Source of the DNA: Bacteroidota bacterium
GTDB lineage: Bacteria > Bacteroidota > Bacteroidia > B-17B0 > Aurantibacillaceae
DNA length: 64,000 nucleotides
Direction of reading: 5' to 3'
NCBI GenBank assembly: GCA_005787585.1
Contig: SYAL01000047.1
Location: 1-64,000, forward strand
This document shows positions 1 to 9,104 of this stretch, in pieces. A model generated the notes under the pieces. It did not search any database. It worked only from the letters and a program-made list of their open reading frames with translations, and was not told the origin of the DNA. Made by a program: the position numbers and the translations under genes. Each line of letters opens with the position of its first letter. Position 1 is the stretch's first letter.

Positions 1-246
1 AGATATAATTATAAATAAGTTTAGGTTGAATTACGAGCTATTTTAAGTTTTATAAAAAAAATAATAAAATCCTATTTTTTAGAAAAAGAATATTTTGGTA
101 AAGTAAGATAAAAATAAAGGCCATAAATGAATTCTTAAATCCCTTTCAAAATTAGTATAAAGTGTTGATTTTCATATTTATAACTAGTTTTACCATTGAT
201 TTTACAAGTAATTTTGTTAATTTAAGTTGTAATTATGAAAAAATAT
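1..246. other. AT-rich non-coding left edge
   Basis: I see no coding region, RNA gene or clear hairpin in these bases before the promoter of the first gene. The stretch is almost entirely A and T. It could be the tail of an intergenic region belonging to a gene outside the window. Confidence 0.5.
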
Positions 247-277
247 TTTGAATTTATTTAAAAAGTTACTATATTTG
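247..277 (+). promoter_or_regulatory. Bacteroidota-type promoter (TTTG-N19-TATATTTG)
   Basis: TTTG at 247-250 and TATATTTG at 270-277 are separated by 19 bases, matching the known Bacteroidota primary sigma factor consensus (-33 TTTG, -7 TAnnTTTG). Transcription would start near 284, leaving a leader of about 95 bases before the ATG at 379. That leader holds a GC-rich island at about 314-320 in otherwise AT-rich DNA, and an uninterrupted run of about 15 A residues (363-377) just before the start codon. Such A-rich start regions favour strong translation in this phylum. Confidence 0.6.
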
Positions 278-378
278 ATTAAGTTAATTTTGTTATTAAT
301 CTAAAATGCTGTACCCGGCGTAATTCAAAAGGGAGGAGTATCTGAAAATCCAAAAGAGTAAGAAAAAAAAAAAAAAAT

Positions 379-792
379 ATGAAAAAATTAAGCCTTATTG
401 TTTTGTTAGCTGGTTCTTTAAGCACTTTTGCTCAAGACGGAACTTCAGTTAGCGCTAGTACTGGATCATCAGATAAGATAACTGCTTATGTTGCTCTTGT
501 TGATGATTGTATTGCAAATGGTCACGCTGGTGATGCAAAAATGACTGAATTAGCAAATGAAATTAAATGTCTTTTAACTGAAGATCAAGCTATGTCAGTT
601 GATCAAAACTTAGCAAGACCAAATGTACGTATGTCACTTTGCCACAACGAATGGCCAGAAGTTATTACGATTTCTAAAGCAGATTTAGATAAATTTGGTT
701 CAAGTTATAATACTTACACCAAAAAATTTCCTAGTACCTCTAATGCTTCTGGAAGCGGAAATGCTCCTTTAAAAACTAAGAGCACTCGTTAA
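379..792 (+). CDS. Small secreted protein of unknown function
   Basis: I do not recognise the family. The 137-residue product begins with a clear Sec signal peptide (MKKLSLIVLLAGSLSTFAQ, cleavage after about residue 19). The mature part is short and hydrophilic, with three cysteines at about 44, 64 and 88 and a low-complexity Ser/Asn/Gly/Thr/Lys tail from about residue 115. It has no T9SS sorting domain and no lipobox, so it is probably periplasmic or released. The gene is a single transcription unit: a consensus promoter with a long leader lies upstream and a strong intrinsic terminator follows 19 bases after the stop. That arrangement, with an A-tract before the ATG, suggests high expression. 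The odd number of cysteines would leave one free or allow dimerisation. The coding call is firm; the function is unknown. Confidence 0.8.
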   Translation: MKKLSLIVLLAGSLSTFAQDGTSVSASTGSSDKITAYVALVDDCIANGHAGDAKMTELANEIKCLLTEDQAMSVDQNLARPNVRMSLCHNEWPEVITISKADLDKFGSSYNTYTKKFPSTSNASGSGNAPLKTKSTR

Positions 793-810
793 TTCTTTTA
801 AAATTTAAAT

Positions 811-847
811 TAAAAAGTCCGTTTTTAAAAAACGGACTTTTTTTTTA
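811..847 (+). terminator. Intrinsic terminator after the small secreted protein
   Basis: An inverted repeat (AAAAAGTCCGTTTTT / AAAACGGACTTTTT) closes a short A-rich loop and runs directly into a T-tract ending at about 847. The A-tract on the other side means it could also work on the minus strand for the tRNA-Arg transcript. Confidence 0.85.
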
Positions 848-875
848 CTCAATAACATTAATTATTTAAAATTAG

Positions 876-947
876 TAGTCTCGCCCAGAATCGAACTGGG
901 ATCAAAAGTTTAGGAAACTTCTATTCTATCCGTTGAACTACGAAACT
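876..947 (-). tRNA. tRNA-Arg (anticodon CCT)
   Basis: Read on the minus strand, a 72-base cloverleaf folds. The acceptor AGTTTCG pairs with CGAGACT and the D stem is GTTC/GAAT. The anticodon stem GAAGT/ACTTT encloses loop TTCCTAA with anticodon CCT. The T arm is CCCAG-TTCGATT-CTGGG and the discriminator is A. No CCA is encoded. It decodes AGG. Confidence 0.9.
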
Positions 948-1176
948 TTTTTTATTTTTTAAAAACTTATTTTAAAAGTTAAAGATAGCATTTATGTGCT
1001 TTTTTGACTAATACTATTTTTTTATTGTTCTCTAAAATTTTCTATTTATTTATTATTAGAGTTAATTTTTAGAAATTTTGAACCGTAAAATATAATATTT
1101 GATATTAAATTAAAATCTCTCATTTAATAATTTTATTTAAAAAAATTAATCTATTTTTATATAATATCTTAAAATT

Positions 1177-1626
1177 ATGAGAATATTACTTTGTAAAATT
1201 TTATCGATTTTTTTTTTGTCGCTAACGGCACAAACAGATTATTTTAATAAATATAAAATTTTAGCTGATAGCTTAGGCGAAAAATATGAAGTACCTTCTT
1301 GCTTAATTTTAAGTATAGGCTTTTTGGAGTCGGGCAACGGTAAAAGTAAAGTGGCGAAAATTTTAAATAACCATTTCGGACTTGTTGGCAAAAATAATCT
1401 TGATAAGAAGAATAGCTTTAAAAGTAAATACAAATATTTTTATTCTGTAACTGATTCTTATGTTAGCTTTTGTAAATTAATTGCTTCAAAAACATATTAT
1501 TCGGATTTAAAAGGAAATAAAAACATTGATAAATGGGCAATTGCGATAGCATCAAAAGGTTATGCAGAAAATGCTAATTTATGGAGTAGCTATATAATTA
1601 AATTAGCAAAAAAACAATGTAAATAG
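1177..1626 (+). CDS. Exported N-acetylglucosaminidase-domain protein (peptidoglycan hydrolase)
   Basis: The 149-residue product has a short N-terminal hydrophobic signal (about residues 1-18) followed by a compact glucosaminidase domain of the FlgJ/mannosyl-glycoprotein endo-beta-N-acetylglucosaminidase type. This family cleaves the glycan strands of peptidoglycan. The diagnostic stretch is SIGFLESGNGKSKVAK, whose Glu is the expected general acid. It is followed by the HFGLVG segment and then by YSVTDSYVSFCKLI and KGYAENANLW, which are conserved along this fold. There is no separate cell-wall-binding module. It converges on the SGNH-LysM gene 39 bases away, so two predicted wall-acting enzymes sit tail to tail. 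The family call is good; the exact bond cleaved is inferred. Confidence 0.82.
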   Translation: MRILLCKILSIFFLSLTAQTDYFNKYKILADSLGEKYEVPSCLILSIGFLESGNGKSKVAKILNNHFGLVGKNNLDKKNSFKSKYKYFYSVTDSYVSFCKLIASKTYYSDLKGNKNIDKWAIAIASKGYAENANLWSSYIIKLAKKQCK

Positions 1627-1665
1627 TTTAATTTAAACTAATAATTTAATTTTTTTAAATAAATT

Positions 1666-3198
1666 TTAGTTTAAATTTGATAGTTCTTGTTTAGTGATAA
1701 TTATTTTATCTCCTATTTTAAGAATAGATTTTTTATTAAGATGGTTAGTCCTAAAAATTACTTTTTGACTTATTTTATAAATCCTACTTAATTTGGTTAT
1801 TGTATCTCCTTTTTTTACGAAGTGTATTATATTTTTTGAATTCTTTGAAACTAGACTATGCTTTTTTTTATCTACTGGTAATATATTAATTAAACTATCG
1901 TTTTCACTACTTCTGATTAAAACTGCCATTGAATCTTTAACCATAATTCGAATTTGATTAATATTAATAGTGTCATTAAAATTTATTTTATTATAAGTTT
2001 CAATTAAGGAAAGTATAAAAATATCCCCTTGTAATGAATATCCCTGTGGCGTAAAATGCAATTTATCTTTAAGTGTAAGCCCTTTTTTAGACCAAGAATG
2101 TATCGATCCCCATCCCCCCATTGATTGATTTAAATCAAAAATAGAGTAATTACTATTATTAGAAATTCTTTTTAATATACTGTTAACAATAGTTTGATTT
2201 GAAGGAATTCTATTCTGACTTCTAGTATCAGGAGCAGTAGTAAATATAAATGCAGTTTTAGGAGATGCAAATTCTAAATCTTGCATAAATTTAACTATTA
2301 AAGATTTATAATAAGAAGTGTCTAGGTCATCGTTATAAGCCTCATTGGTTCCAAAAGAAAAAATGATAATATCTGGATTTAAATGAACTATTTGTTCTAC
2401 TGACCATGGCGCATTATTTATAAAGTGAGTAAATTGAGCTCCAACGACACCACAATGATGATAATTTACTCCATATTTAATATCAGAAATTAATTCAAAA
2501 CCATAAAACCCGAAATGATTTTGTTTATTACTAGTTTTGAAAGGAAAAAGAGAAAAGTTGTTGCATGAAGTGTTGGTGTAAAATGAACTTACCCCCCAAC
2601 CAGAGGAAATTAATTTACTTTCTAAAAACTTTAATTCATTATTTAATTTAAATGAATAAGACTCCAAATCTGAGCTGTGCCAAATATTAATTTTTTTAAA
2701 TGGTGACCCTTCAAAATTTTCATTGAAAGTTAGGGTAACACTGGAATTACTATCATTTGTAAACGCAGCATATCCAATAAGACCAAGTTTATTCGAAAGA
2801 TCTGGTGTTAATATTTTAACTCCTGTCCATTTTTTATTTGTTTTAAGAATTGTGGCTCTCGGGCCAAAACTTTTAGCTAAGGCATAAGGAAATAAAATAC
2901 CCCTGCCCCCATTTCCAAAATAGTATTGTAGCTGTTTACGTATTTGGCCGCTGAAATAATCTCCTTGAATATGGCTATCACCTATATGAATAATTGTAAA
3001 AATAGAATCTCCTGAGGAATAATTATTTTTTATTTTATTTTCATGTATTTTTTGAAGTTTTAATAAAGCTGATTTTAATTTAGGAGTTTCATTAATAGGC
3101 GAAACAGAATAATTTATTGCCAAACTATCTTTTAAAATTTCTTGAGAATTAATTTTACAAAAAGAAAATAATAATGAGAATATAATTATAACTTTCAT
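1666..3198 (-). CDS. SGNH/GDSL hydrolase with C-terminal LysM domain
   Basis: The 510-residue exported protein starts with a signal peptide (about 1-19). An SGNH hydrolase domain follows with all four blocks: GDSH (Ser about 75), the HCGVVGAQ Gly segment, FGTNEA, and DKLHFTP (Asp about 378, His about 381). A linker leads to one LysM module at about 458-504 (HFVKKGDTITKLSRIY, then LKIGDKIIITK), which typically binds GlcNAc-containing glycan such as peptidoglycan. The likely role is an envelope carbohydrate esterase or O-acetyltransferase. It is the last gene of a three-gene operon, 5 bases after the MBOAT gene. In this position it resembles Ape1-type O-acetylpeptidoglycan esterases, although those carry a different binding module. 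The substrate is inferred, not shown. Confidence 0.8.
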   Translation of the reverse strand: MKVIIIFSLLFSFCKINSQEILKDSLAINYSVSPINETPKLKSALLKLQKIHENKIKNNYSSGDSIFTIIHIGDSHIQGDYFSGQIRKQLQYYFGNGGRGILFPYALAKSFGPRATILKTNKKWTGVKILTPDLSNKLGLIGYAAFTNDSNSSVTLTFNENFEGSPFKKINIWHSSDLESYSFKLNNELKFLESKLISSGWGVSSFYTNTSCNNFSLFPFKTSNKQNHFGFYGFELISDIKYGVNYHHCGVVGAQFTHFINNAPWSVEQIVHLNPDIIIFSFGTNEAYNDDLDTSYYKSLIVKFMQDLEFASPKTAFIFTTAPDTRSQNRIPSNQTIVNSILKRISNNSNYSIFDLNQSMGGWGSIHSWSKKGLTLKDKLHFTPQGYSLQGDIFILSLIETYNKINFNDTININQIRIMVKDSMAVLIRSSENDSLINILPVDKKKHSLVSKNSKNIIHFVKKGDTITKLSRIYKISQKVIFRTNHLNKKSILKIGDKIIITKQELSNLN

Positions 3199-3203
3199 AC
3201 GAT

Positions 3204-4700
3204 TTAAAATTGAAAGTATATAAAGGGTTGCACGAGATCTTCTTTAAATTGAATAATTATTTGTAAAGATATCATAATCCATATTATCCAAGTTAATGTC
3301 GGCAATCTATTTAAAAGAAGAAAGAATTTTTCTTTTATAATAGGAGGGATAAAAACTATAGAGAAGGCAATCATTAGTAAATAACAAAATTCTCTTCGAG
3401 AAAACCAAAATCCTTTAAAATCTATTAATCGAATATTGAAAATAATTTTATTTATACTTTTATAAGCATCCATAAAAGAATTTGACCTAAAAAGAATCCA
3501 ACATAAAGCAACAAAATGAAAAGTTATTATAATTCCAATAAAATTACTAATCATATTATTTTTTAGCTTAAGAAATAATTTTGACCAAATTTTATGAATA
3601 ACTAAAGCTAATCCATGAGCTAAACCCCAAATTAAAAATCGCCAGTCTGCCCCATGCCAAAATCCACCAATAAGCATTGTTGCTAATAAAAATAAATAAG
3701 TATTAAACATTCCTTTTCTGTTACCGCCTAATGGAATATATATATAATCTTTTAGCCAGTTACTTAAAGATATGTGCCATTTTCGCCAAAATTCAGATAT
3801 ATTTTTTGAAAAATAGGGGTTATTAAAATTTTCTTTAAGACGGTAGCCTAACAAAAGGGCTATTCCTATTGCAATATCAGAATAACCTGAAAAATCAAAA
3901 TAAATTTGAAAACAATAAGCATACATTGATAAAAGATTTTCAGCACCTGAAAAATTTGCAGGGGATTGATGAATTATATCAACATATTTTCCTAAATAAT
4001 CTGCTACAAATAATTTTTTTAAAAGCCCAATAATAATTCTTAAAATACTTTCTTTATATAAAATTTTATTTAAAATATTCGGATATGTTATTTGAGGGAG
4101 AAAATCTTTTGCTCTTACTATTGGCCCTGCAACTAAATGTGGGAAGAATGTCATGTAAAAAGCATAGTCGCTCATTTTTTTTGCCGGGGAAATTTCGTTT
4201 CTATAAACATCAACTAAATAACTTATAGATTGAAACGTATAAAAAGAAATACCAATTGGTAAAAAAAGATTATGCTGATTAAATGATGTTCCTAAAAGTT
4301 CATTAAAATTTTGAATGAAAAAATTAGAATACTTAAAATAAAGTAAAAATGAAAGACTGAATAATAATGATATCCATAAAAATATTTTTTTTAAACTACC
4401 TTCTTTTTTATAAATTAAAAATGCTAAAAAATAGTCAATTATTATCATTAAAATAAATAGAAGTAAAAAAGGTCCGCTCGACTTATAATAAAAAAATAGG
4501 CTAAAACAGATGATGTATATTTTTTTAAAATTGTTTTGCTTAATAATTAATGTATAACAAATCAAAAAAACACTAAAAACAAATAGAAAACTAAATTCAG
4601 TAAAAAACCAAGGTTCTTTAAAAGAATAATCAAATGCTTTTTTAAAAAAGCCATCAGACGTAATTTCGGAAGCCATATTGTTTAACCAATTAATATCCAC
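3204..4700 (-). CDS. MBOAT-family membrane O-acyltransferase (AlgI/PatA-like)
   Basis: The 498-residue protein has roughly ten or more hydrophobic segments and the signatures of the AlgI/DltB/PatA branch of membrane-bound O-acyltransferases. These include SFYTFQSISYLVDVYR, FFPHLVAGPIVRA, the YFDFSGYSDIAIG stretch, FWRKWHISLSNWLKDYIYIPLGG, and GGFWHGADWRFLIWGLAHG with the expected catalytic His. Such proteins move acetyl groups across the inner membrane for transfer to exported polysaccharide or peptidoglycan. Its start overlaps the upstream SGNH gene by 11 bases and its stop lies 5 bases before the SGNH-LysM gene, so the three are translationally coupled. This gene set points to O-acetylation. 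AlgI (alginate) is unlikely because no alginate synthesis genes are nearby. Confidence 0.9.
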   Translation of the reverse strand: MDINWLNNMASEITSDGFFKKAFDYSFKEPWFFTEFSFLFVFSVFLICYTLIIKQNNFKKIYIICFSLFFYYKSSGPFLLLFILMIIIDYFLAFLIYKKEGSLKKIFLWISLLFSLSFLLYFKYSNFFIQNFNELLGTSFNQHNLFLPIGISFYTFQSISYLVDVYRNEISPAKKMSDYAFYMTFFPHLVAGPIVRAKDFLPQITYPNILNKILYKESILRIIIGLLKKLFVADYLGKYVDIIHQSPANFSGAENLLSMYAYCFQIYFDFSGYSDIAIGIALLLGYRLKENFNNPYFSKNISEFWRKWHISLSNWLKDYIYIPLGGNRKGMFNTYLFLLATMLIGGFWHGADWRFLIWGLAHGLALVIHKIWSKLFLKLKNNMISNFIGIIITFHFVALCWILFRSNSFMDAYKSINKIIFNIRLIDFKGFWFSRREFCYLLMIAFSIVFIPPIIKEKFFLLLNRLPTLTWIIWIMISLQIIIQFKEDLVQPFIYFQF

Positions 4701-5643
4701 GAAAATTTACTGCATTAAGGTTAATAATTTTTGATTTGAAAGGGTATTTAGATTTAGTAGGTTTTTCCATTGCAATTTTATATTTTGCAGATATGCTTAT
4801 CCATTTTGCAATACTATCCATCCAAAGCCTATAACCTCTATAATCAGGATGTCTTCCATCTTCTGCCCTTGGAAGTAACATATTATTTGTAAGAAAAAAA
4901 CAATCTGTTTCAGCAGCACTTTCAAACACTTTATTTATTCCGTTATCTTTCATATAATTTGCTGGTCCAATCCATAAATATGGAATACCTTTAATCTTTT
5001 TTGCAAATTGATCTGCAGCTTTTTTTCGCCGTTCTAAATCTCTTGTAGGAAGTTCATTTAAACCAAAAACAATAAATAAATAGCTTGGTTTGTATTTTAA
5101 AATAATTTTATCTATTGTATCAGAAAATGCGAAATTAAAAACGGTTGCAGAATTCCAAACGAAAGTAGCTACTAATCTGTGTTTATTTTGTTCACAATAA
5201 TCATTTAAAGCAAAGCATAATCCTCCACATTCAGAATCTCCAATTAGTAATACTTTATGTTTGACTGTGTCAGAAATATAAATTTGATTATTTAATGTTT
5301 TATAATTTGAGATTGATATTTGTTTTGTTTGTGATTTAGAATCTGTATTTTTTATTAATTGATTATTATCGGTTGGATTTGTTGGTATGTTAAAGGAATC
5401 TTTTGATTCTATTATTATTTTTGCAGAATCAATTATATTTTTATTAGACTTTAAAATATCTGACTTTACAAATAAATCGTTTTTTTCTCTTATAAGCTTT
5501 TTTACTTCAAGCCCAGCTATAATGACTGTTTGATCGTAAAAACTATATGCGTAAATTATAAAAACAGGAATAAAAAAACTAATCCCAGCCCATAAATTTA
5601 AAAGTCGAGAAGGTCTTTTATTGTCCTTTTTTTTAAATTTCAT
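4690..5643 (-). CDS. Membrane-anchored SGNH-fold protein (PatB/AlgJ-like acetyltransferase partner)
   Basis: The 317-residue product has a basic N-terminus, one transmembrane helix (about 14-35, WAGISFFIPVFIIYAYSF) and a low-complexity Asn/Ser/Lys stretch to about residue 120. An SGNH domain follows with LLIGDSECGG (nucleophile Ser), FGLNELPTRDLERR, and DGRHPDYRGYRLW (Asp/His). The topology places the catalytic domain in the periplasm. It is the first gene of the operon and overlaps the MBOAT start. In PatA/PatB and AlgI/AlgJ/AlgX systems the MBOAT protein hands acetyl groups to such an SGNH partner. I infer that role here; the acceptor polymer is not identified. Confidence 0.78.
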   Translation of the reverse strand: MKFKKKDNKRPSRLLNLWAGISFFIPVFIIYAYSFYDQTVIIAGLEVKKLIREKNDLFVKSDILKSNKNIIDSAKIIIESKDSFNIPTNPTDNNQLIKNTDSKSQTKQISISNYKTLNNQIYISDTVKHKVLLIGDSECGGLCFALNDYCEQNKHRLVATFVWNSATVFNFAFSDTIDKIILKYKPSYLFIVFGLNELPTRDLERRKKAADQFAKKIKGIPYLWIGPANYMKDNGINKVFESAAETDCFFLTNNMLLPRAEDGRHPDYRGYRLWMDSIAKWISISAKYKIAMEKPTKSKYPFKSKIINLNAVNFRGY

Positions 5644-5700
5644 TTAAAGTATTTAAAAAATTAAGGCATTAAACTTTATTTATTAAATTCAGTTTAATTG

Positions 5701-7725
5701 TTATTGTTTTATTATTTTTTGAGACAATATTAATTTTTTGTTTCTTTCTAGTACATTTATTAAATATACTCCGTTTACATAATTTGTTAAATCAATCTTT
5801 AGTTGCTTTTGAAAACTAGATTGTAAAATTAAGTTCCCATTAATATCATGTACCTCAGCAGATAAAACATCTTCGGTATTTTTTGATATATTAATTAATC
5901 CGCTGCTTGGATTAGGGCCAATAAAAATTTGAGTATTATTTAATTGTAAATCCATTGATTCCATAGATGTTGGATTAATGCCTAAGGTTAAATCTCGTGA
6001 AGGACCGACTACTTTATTAATTAACCAATTATTCGGATCGCATGAAACGGATGAAACAGTTCCAGATAGTGCGAAAGAATAATTCTCTGTTGCTTGAAAA
6101 TGATTAAATCGGATTGTTGTATCAACTTTACCAATTCTTGAAATTTTATACTGTAATGGGGTTTCAAAAAGTGAAGTTACATTTGGCATACTTACACTTT
6201 GAGTATTTTTTAAATAAAAAATCCCATTAGAAAAATTATATTTTACGTTAAATGTTGGGTATCCCTCACCATAATACCATTGATTAAAAAATTGTGTGGC
6301 ATTAATGCCAGTTTGAGTTTGATAATAATTTTTAAAATCAATTACTGAAGCTGTACTATTTTTATATGTGTTTTGAAAACCTCTTAAAGTATTAAACCAA
6401 ACAGAATCATTATTAGTTAAAAATTGTAAACTTCTTATTATTGAGCCGCCTTTATCATAAGTTAGACGAGAATTAAATATTACATTAGCATCAACAGTAT
6501 CTTGATTTGTAAAAAAAACACTGCCACCAGGCTGACTCATAACATTATTATGAGCTGAATTCAAATTTGGTAAAAAATTAATTGGATCTAAATATTGTGC
6601 GACTAAATGTTCTGTATAAGATGCAAAACCTTCGTTTATCCATATATCTGCCCAACCCTTGCATGTAACGTTATCCCCCCACCATTGATGGCCAAGTTCG
6701 TGAGCATTAAGGTAATATTCAAAAAAACCTAAGCTTGTCATTGTTTGATGTTCCATCCCTCCGCCAAAAGGAGCCATGCAATGTCCATATTTTTCTTTAT
6801 AAAACGGATACATGCCATACATTTTAGACTGAAACTCGAGAACCTGAGGCATTTTATTTAGTTGTACTTTTTGTTGATTAATCCAATTTGTATTATTGAT
6901 AGCCCCATCGTAAATATAATTTTGAATTAGAATTGAATCGTTTGGTAAATAAAGTGGATGAGCATATAAATTATATTCTTTATATTTAGCAACAGCAACA
7001 GATATTAAGTAATAACTAATTGGTGAACGAGACTTCCATTCATAACGTTTTTTATTTCCTATAGTTACAACACTTTTTAATCTACCGTTTGAACCTGCTT
7101 TATTTATAGAATCTGTGGTTATAAAAACCCAACTAGAATCTATTTTATCTGTTAAAATTTGTTTAGTAGGCCACCAATGATAAGCAACTAAGCTTTCACT
7201 TAAACTCCAGGTGACCTGATTTCCCCAAGATCCTGATGTTCCGTTACTAAAACCGCTTCCAATAGCTGAACCGCCTACTGGTGGAATCCCTTTATAATAA
7301 ATAGAAACAGTAAAGCTTGTTCCGTTATTTAAAGTTGCAGGGGTTTTAATTTTTACCATACTGTCTTGCCTTAAAGCTGTAAGGAAAATACCGTTAAAAC
7401 GAATAGAATCAATTATTAAATTTTGATGTAATAAAGTCATAAAAGTATCAAGTGGTGCTAATGTTACAGTGGCGATTGTTTTAACGCCTCCAACAATATA
7501 TTTATTAATTCGCTCTAACTTTAAATCCAAGTGAACAAATTTTACATCGTATTTAAATTCGTGAGATATCTGAGCAGCTGGTGAAGAAGAGTTTTTGGCT
7601 TGAAATAAAATGTGAGAGGATAAAGATTGTTTTTTAGCTCTAGAGCAAAAGTGATCTTGAGAATAAACTAATGTAAAATGAGTAATACAAAACAGAATAA
7701 TAATTTTTTTCATAGTAGCTTTCAT
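5701..7725 (-). CDS. T9SS-exported M1 family aminopeptidase
   Basis: The 674-residue secreted zinc metallopeptidase has a signal peptide near residues 1-22; a second ATG four codons in (MKKIIILF) is an equally good start. An N-terminal beta-rich domain leads into the catalytic domain with FGGGMEHQT (the GxMEN-type exopeptidase loop) and HELGHQWWGD at about 341-345. NEGFASYTEHL supplies the third zinc ligand. The last 80 or so residues form a T9SS type A sorting domain (IFIGPNPSSGLINIS through NGVYLINV to KKLILSQKIIKQ), so the enzyme should be exported through the outer membrane and attached or released. It probably degrades peptides for nutrition. A second T9SS-tagged M1 enzyme lies at 24344-26770. 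The gene stands alone, divergent from hemE. Confidence 0.92.
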   Translation of the reverse strand: MKATMKKIIILFCITHFTLVYSQDHFCSRAKKQSLSSHILFQAKNSSSPAAQISHEFKYDVKFVHLDLKLERINKYIVGGVKTIATVTLAPLDTFMTLLHQNLIIDSIRFNGIFLTALRQDSMVKIKTPATLNNGTSFTVSIYYKGIPPVGGSAIGSGFSNGTSGSWGNQVTWSLSESLVAYHWWPTKQILTDKIDSSWVFITTDSINKAGSNGRLKSVVTIGNKKRYEWKSRSPISYYLISVAVAKYKEYNLYAHPLYLPNDSILIQNYIYDGAINNTNWINQQKVQLNKMPQVLEFQSKMYGMYPFYKEKYGHCMAPFGGGMEHQTMTSLGFFEYYLNAHELGHQWWGDNVTCKGWADIWINEGFASYTEHLVAQYLDPINFLPNLNSAHNNVMSQPGGSVFFTNQDTVDANVIFNSRLTYDKGGSIIRSLQFLTNNDSVWFNTLRGFQNTYKNSTASVIDFKNYYQTQTGINATQFFNQWYYGEGYPTFNVKYNFSNGIFYLKNTQSVSMPNVTSLFETPLQYKISRIGKVDTTIRFNHFQATENYSFALSGTVSSVSCDPNNWLINKVVGPSRDLTLGINPTSMESMDLQLNNTQIFIGPNPSSGLINISKNTEDVLSAEVHDINGNLILQSSFQKQLKIDLTNYVNGVYLINVLERNKKLILSQKIIKQ

Positions 7726-7867
7726 ATATGGTTGCTAATATACGAAGCTGTTTTACTACAAAAAAATATAAAACGTAACTGATAATAGCTATTTATACAT
7801 TAATTATTGAAATATTAATTATTAAATTAATTTAAATAATAAACAAATTTGAGTGTAAATTTACATT

Positions 7868-8896
7868 ATGTTAAAAAATGATTTATTGATACAAGCGGCC
7901 AAAGGATTAGTGGTTTCTCGCCCACCGATTTGGTTAATGCGACAAGCTGGAAGAGTATTACCGGAATACCGGGCTACCCGTTCAAAAGCAAAAAACTTTA
8001 TAGATTTTGTTAAAAACTCTGAACTTGCATGTGAGGTTAGCATTCAGCCAGTTGATATTTTTGGAGTAGACGCTGCAATTATTTTTAGTGATATTTTAGT
8101 AATACCAGAAGCAATGGGATTACCTTATCAAATGATTGAAACAAAAGGGCCTTGGTTTGAAAAAACCATTAAAACAAAACATGATATTGATGCGCTTAAA
8201 ATTGCCGATGCTACTGATTTAAATTATGTAATCAAAGCCATTGAGTTAACAAAAAAAGAATTGAATAATCGAGTTCCTTTAATTGGATTTGCAGGAGCTC
8301 CATTCACAATTTTTGCTTATATGATAGAAGGAAGCGGAAGTAAAACATTTAGTAAAGCCAAACAATTTTTGTATACTCAACCCGAATTAGCTCATCAATT
8401 ACTTGATAAAATTACTCAAAGTACCATTCACTATTTAAAAGCACAAATTGAGGCTGGTGCTGATTTAATTCAAATATTTGATTCGTGGGCAGGTGTTTTA
8501 ACAGAACAAATGTTTTATGAGTTTTCTTTAAATTATATTTCTATAATTTGCGACGCTCTATCATCTTTAGTTCCGGTTACTATTTTTGCGAAAGATGCTC
8601 ATTACGCTATAAAAAAAATTTCAAAAACTACCTGTAGTGTGATTGGATTAGATTGGACAATTAACCCCACCATTGCTAGACAGCAGGCGATACATAAAAC
8701 TCTTCAAGGAAATATCGATCCATGCTTATTATATGCTGATGAGAAAAAAATTATATCAGAAACTGAAATCATGCTGAATTCCTTCGGTAAACAAAAATAT
8801 ATTTGTAATTTAGGTCATGGTTTATATCCTGATATTGATAAAGAAAAGGTAAAATTTTTTGTTGATTTTGTGAAGAATTACAATAATAAGATGTGA
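7868..8896 (+). CDS. hemE: Uroporphyrinogen decarboxylase
   Basis: HemE decarboxylates the four acetate side chains of uroporphyrinogen III to give coproporphyrinogen III in haem synthesis (cytosol). The 342-residue product is of normal length. It shows the N-terminal signature [29 protein letters not shown] with the catalytic Asp, [29 protein letters not shown], and [10 protein letters not shown] near the end with the conserved His. The ATG at 7868 gives the expected N-terminus. The gene is not in an operon with other hem genes here: its upstream neighbour is divergent, and 208 bases without a gene follow. Confidence 0.96.
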   Translation: MLKNDLLIQAAKGLVVSRPPIWLMRQAGRVLPEYRATRSKAKNFIDFVKNSELACEVSIQPVDIFGVDAAIIFSDILVIPEAMGLPYQMIETKGPWFEKTIKTKHDIDALKIADATDLNYVIKAIELTKKELNNRVPLIGFAGAPFTIFAYMIEGSGSKTFSKAKQFLYTQPELAHQLLDKITQSTIHYLKAQIEAGADLIQIFDSWAGVLTEQMFYEFSLNYISIICDALSSLVPVTIFAKDAHYAIKKISKTTCSVIGLDWTINPTIARQQAIHKTLQGNIDPCLLYADEKKIISETEIMLNSFGKQKYICNLGHGLYPDIDKEKVKFFVDFVKNYNNKM

Positions 8897-9104
8897 GTTA
8901 AAAAATACCCCCGAAATTTTTTTACTTTCTTTTCCTCTTATTGGATATAAAAGTTAATTTTTATTTAAAAATATTTTTTCGCTAGACCTGTATATGTTTT
9001 TCCGTCTATAATGAAAAATCTCTTTAAAATCAAATTCAATCTTTACAGTTAAACTAATGAAGAAATTTAAATTGAATTATTCTAATATTAAAATTATAAA
9101 AAAA

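Noticed and set aside
3204-4700. MBOAT protein as DltB or AlgI
   Set aside because: No D-alanylation genes (dltA, dltC) or alginate genes are present, and the SGNH partners fit an O-acetylation system better.
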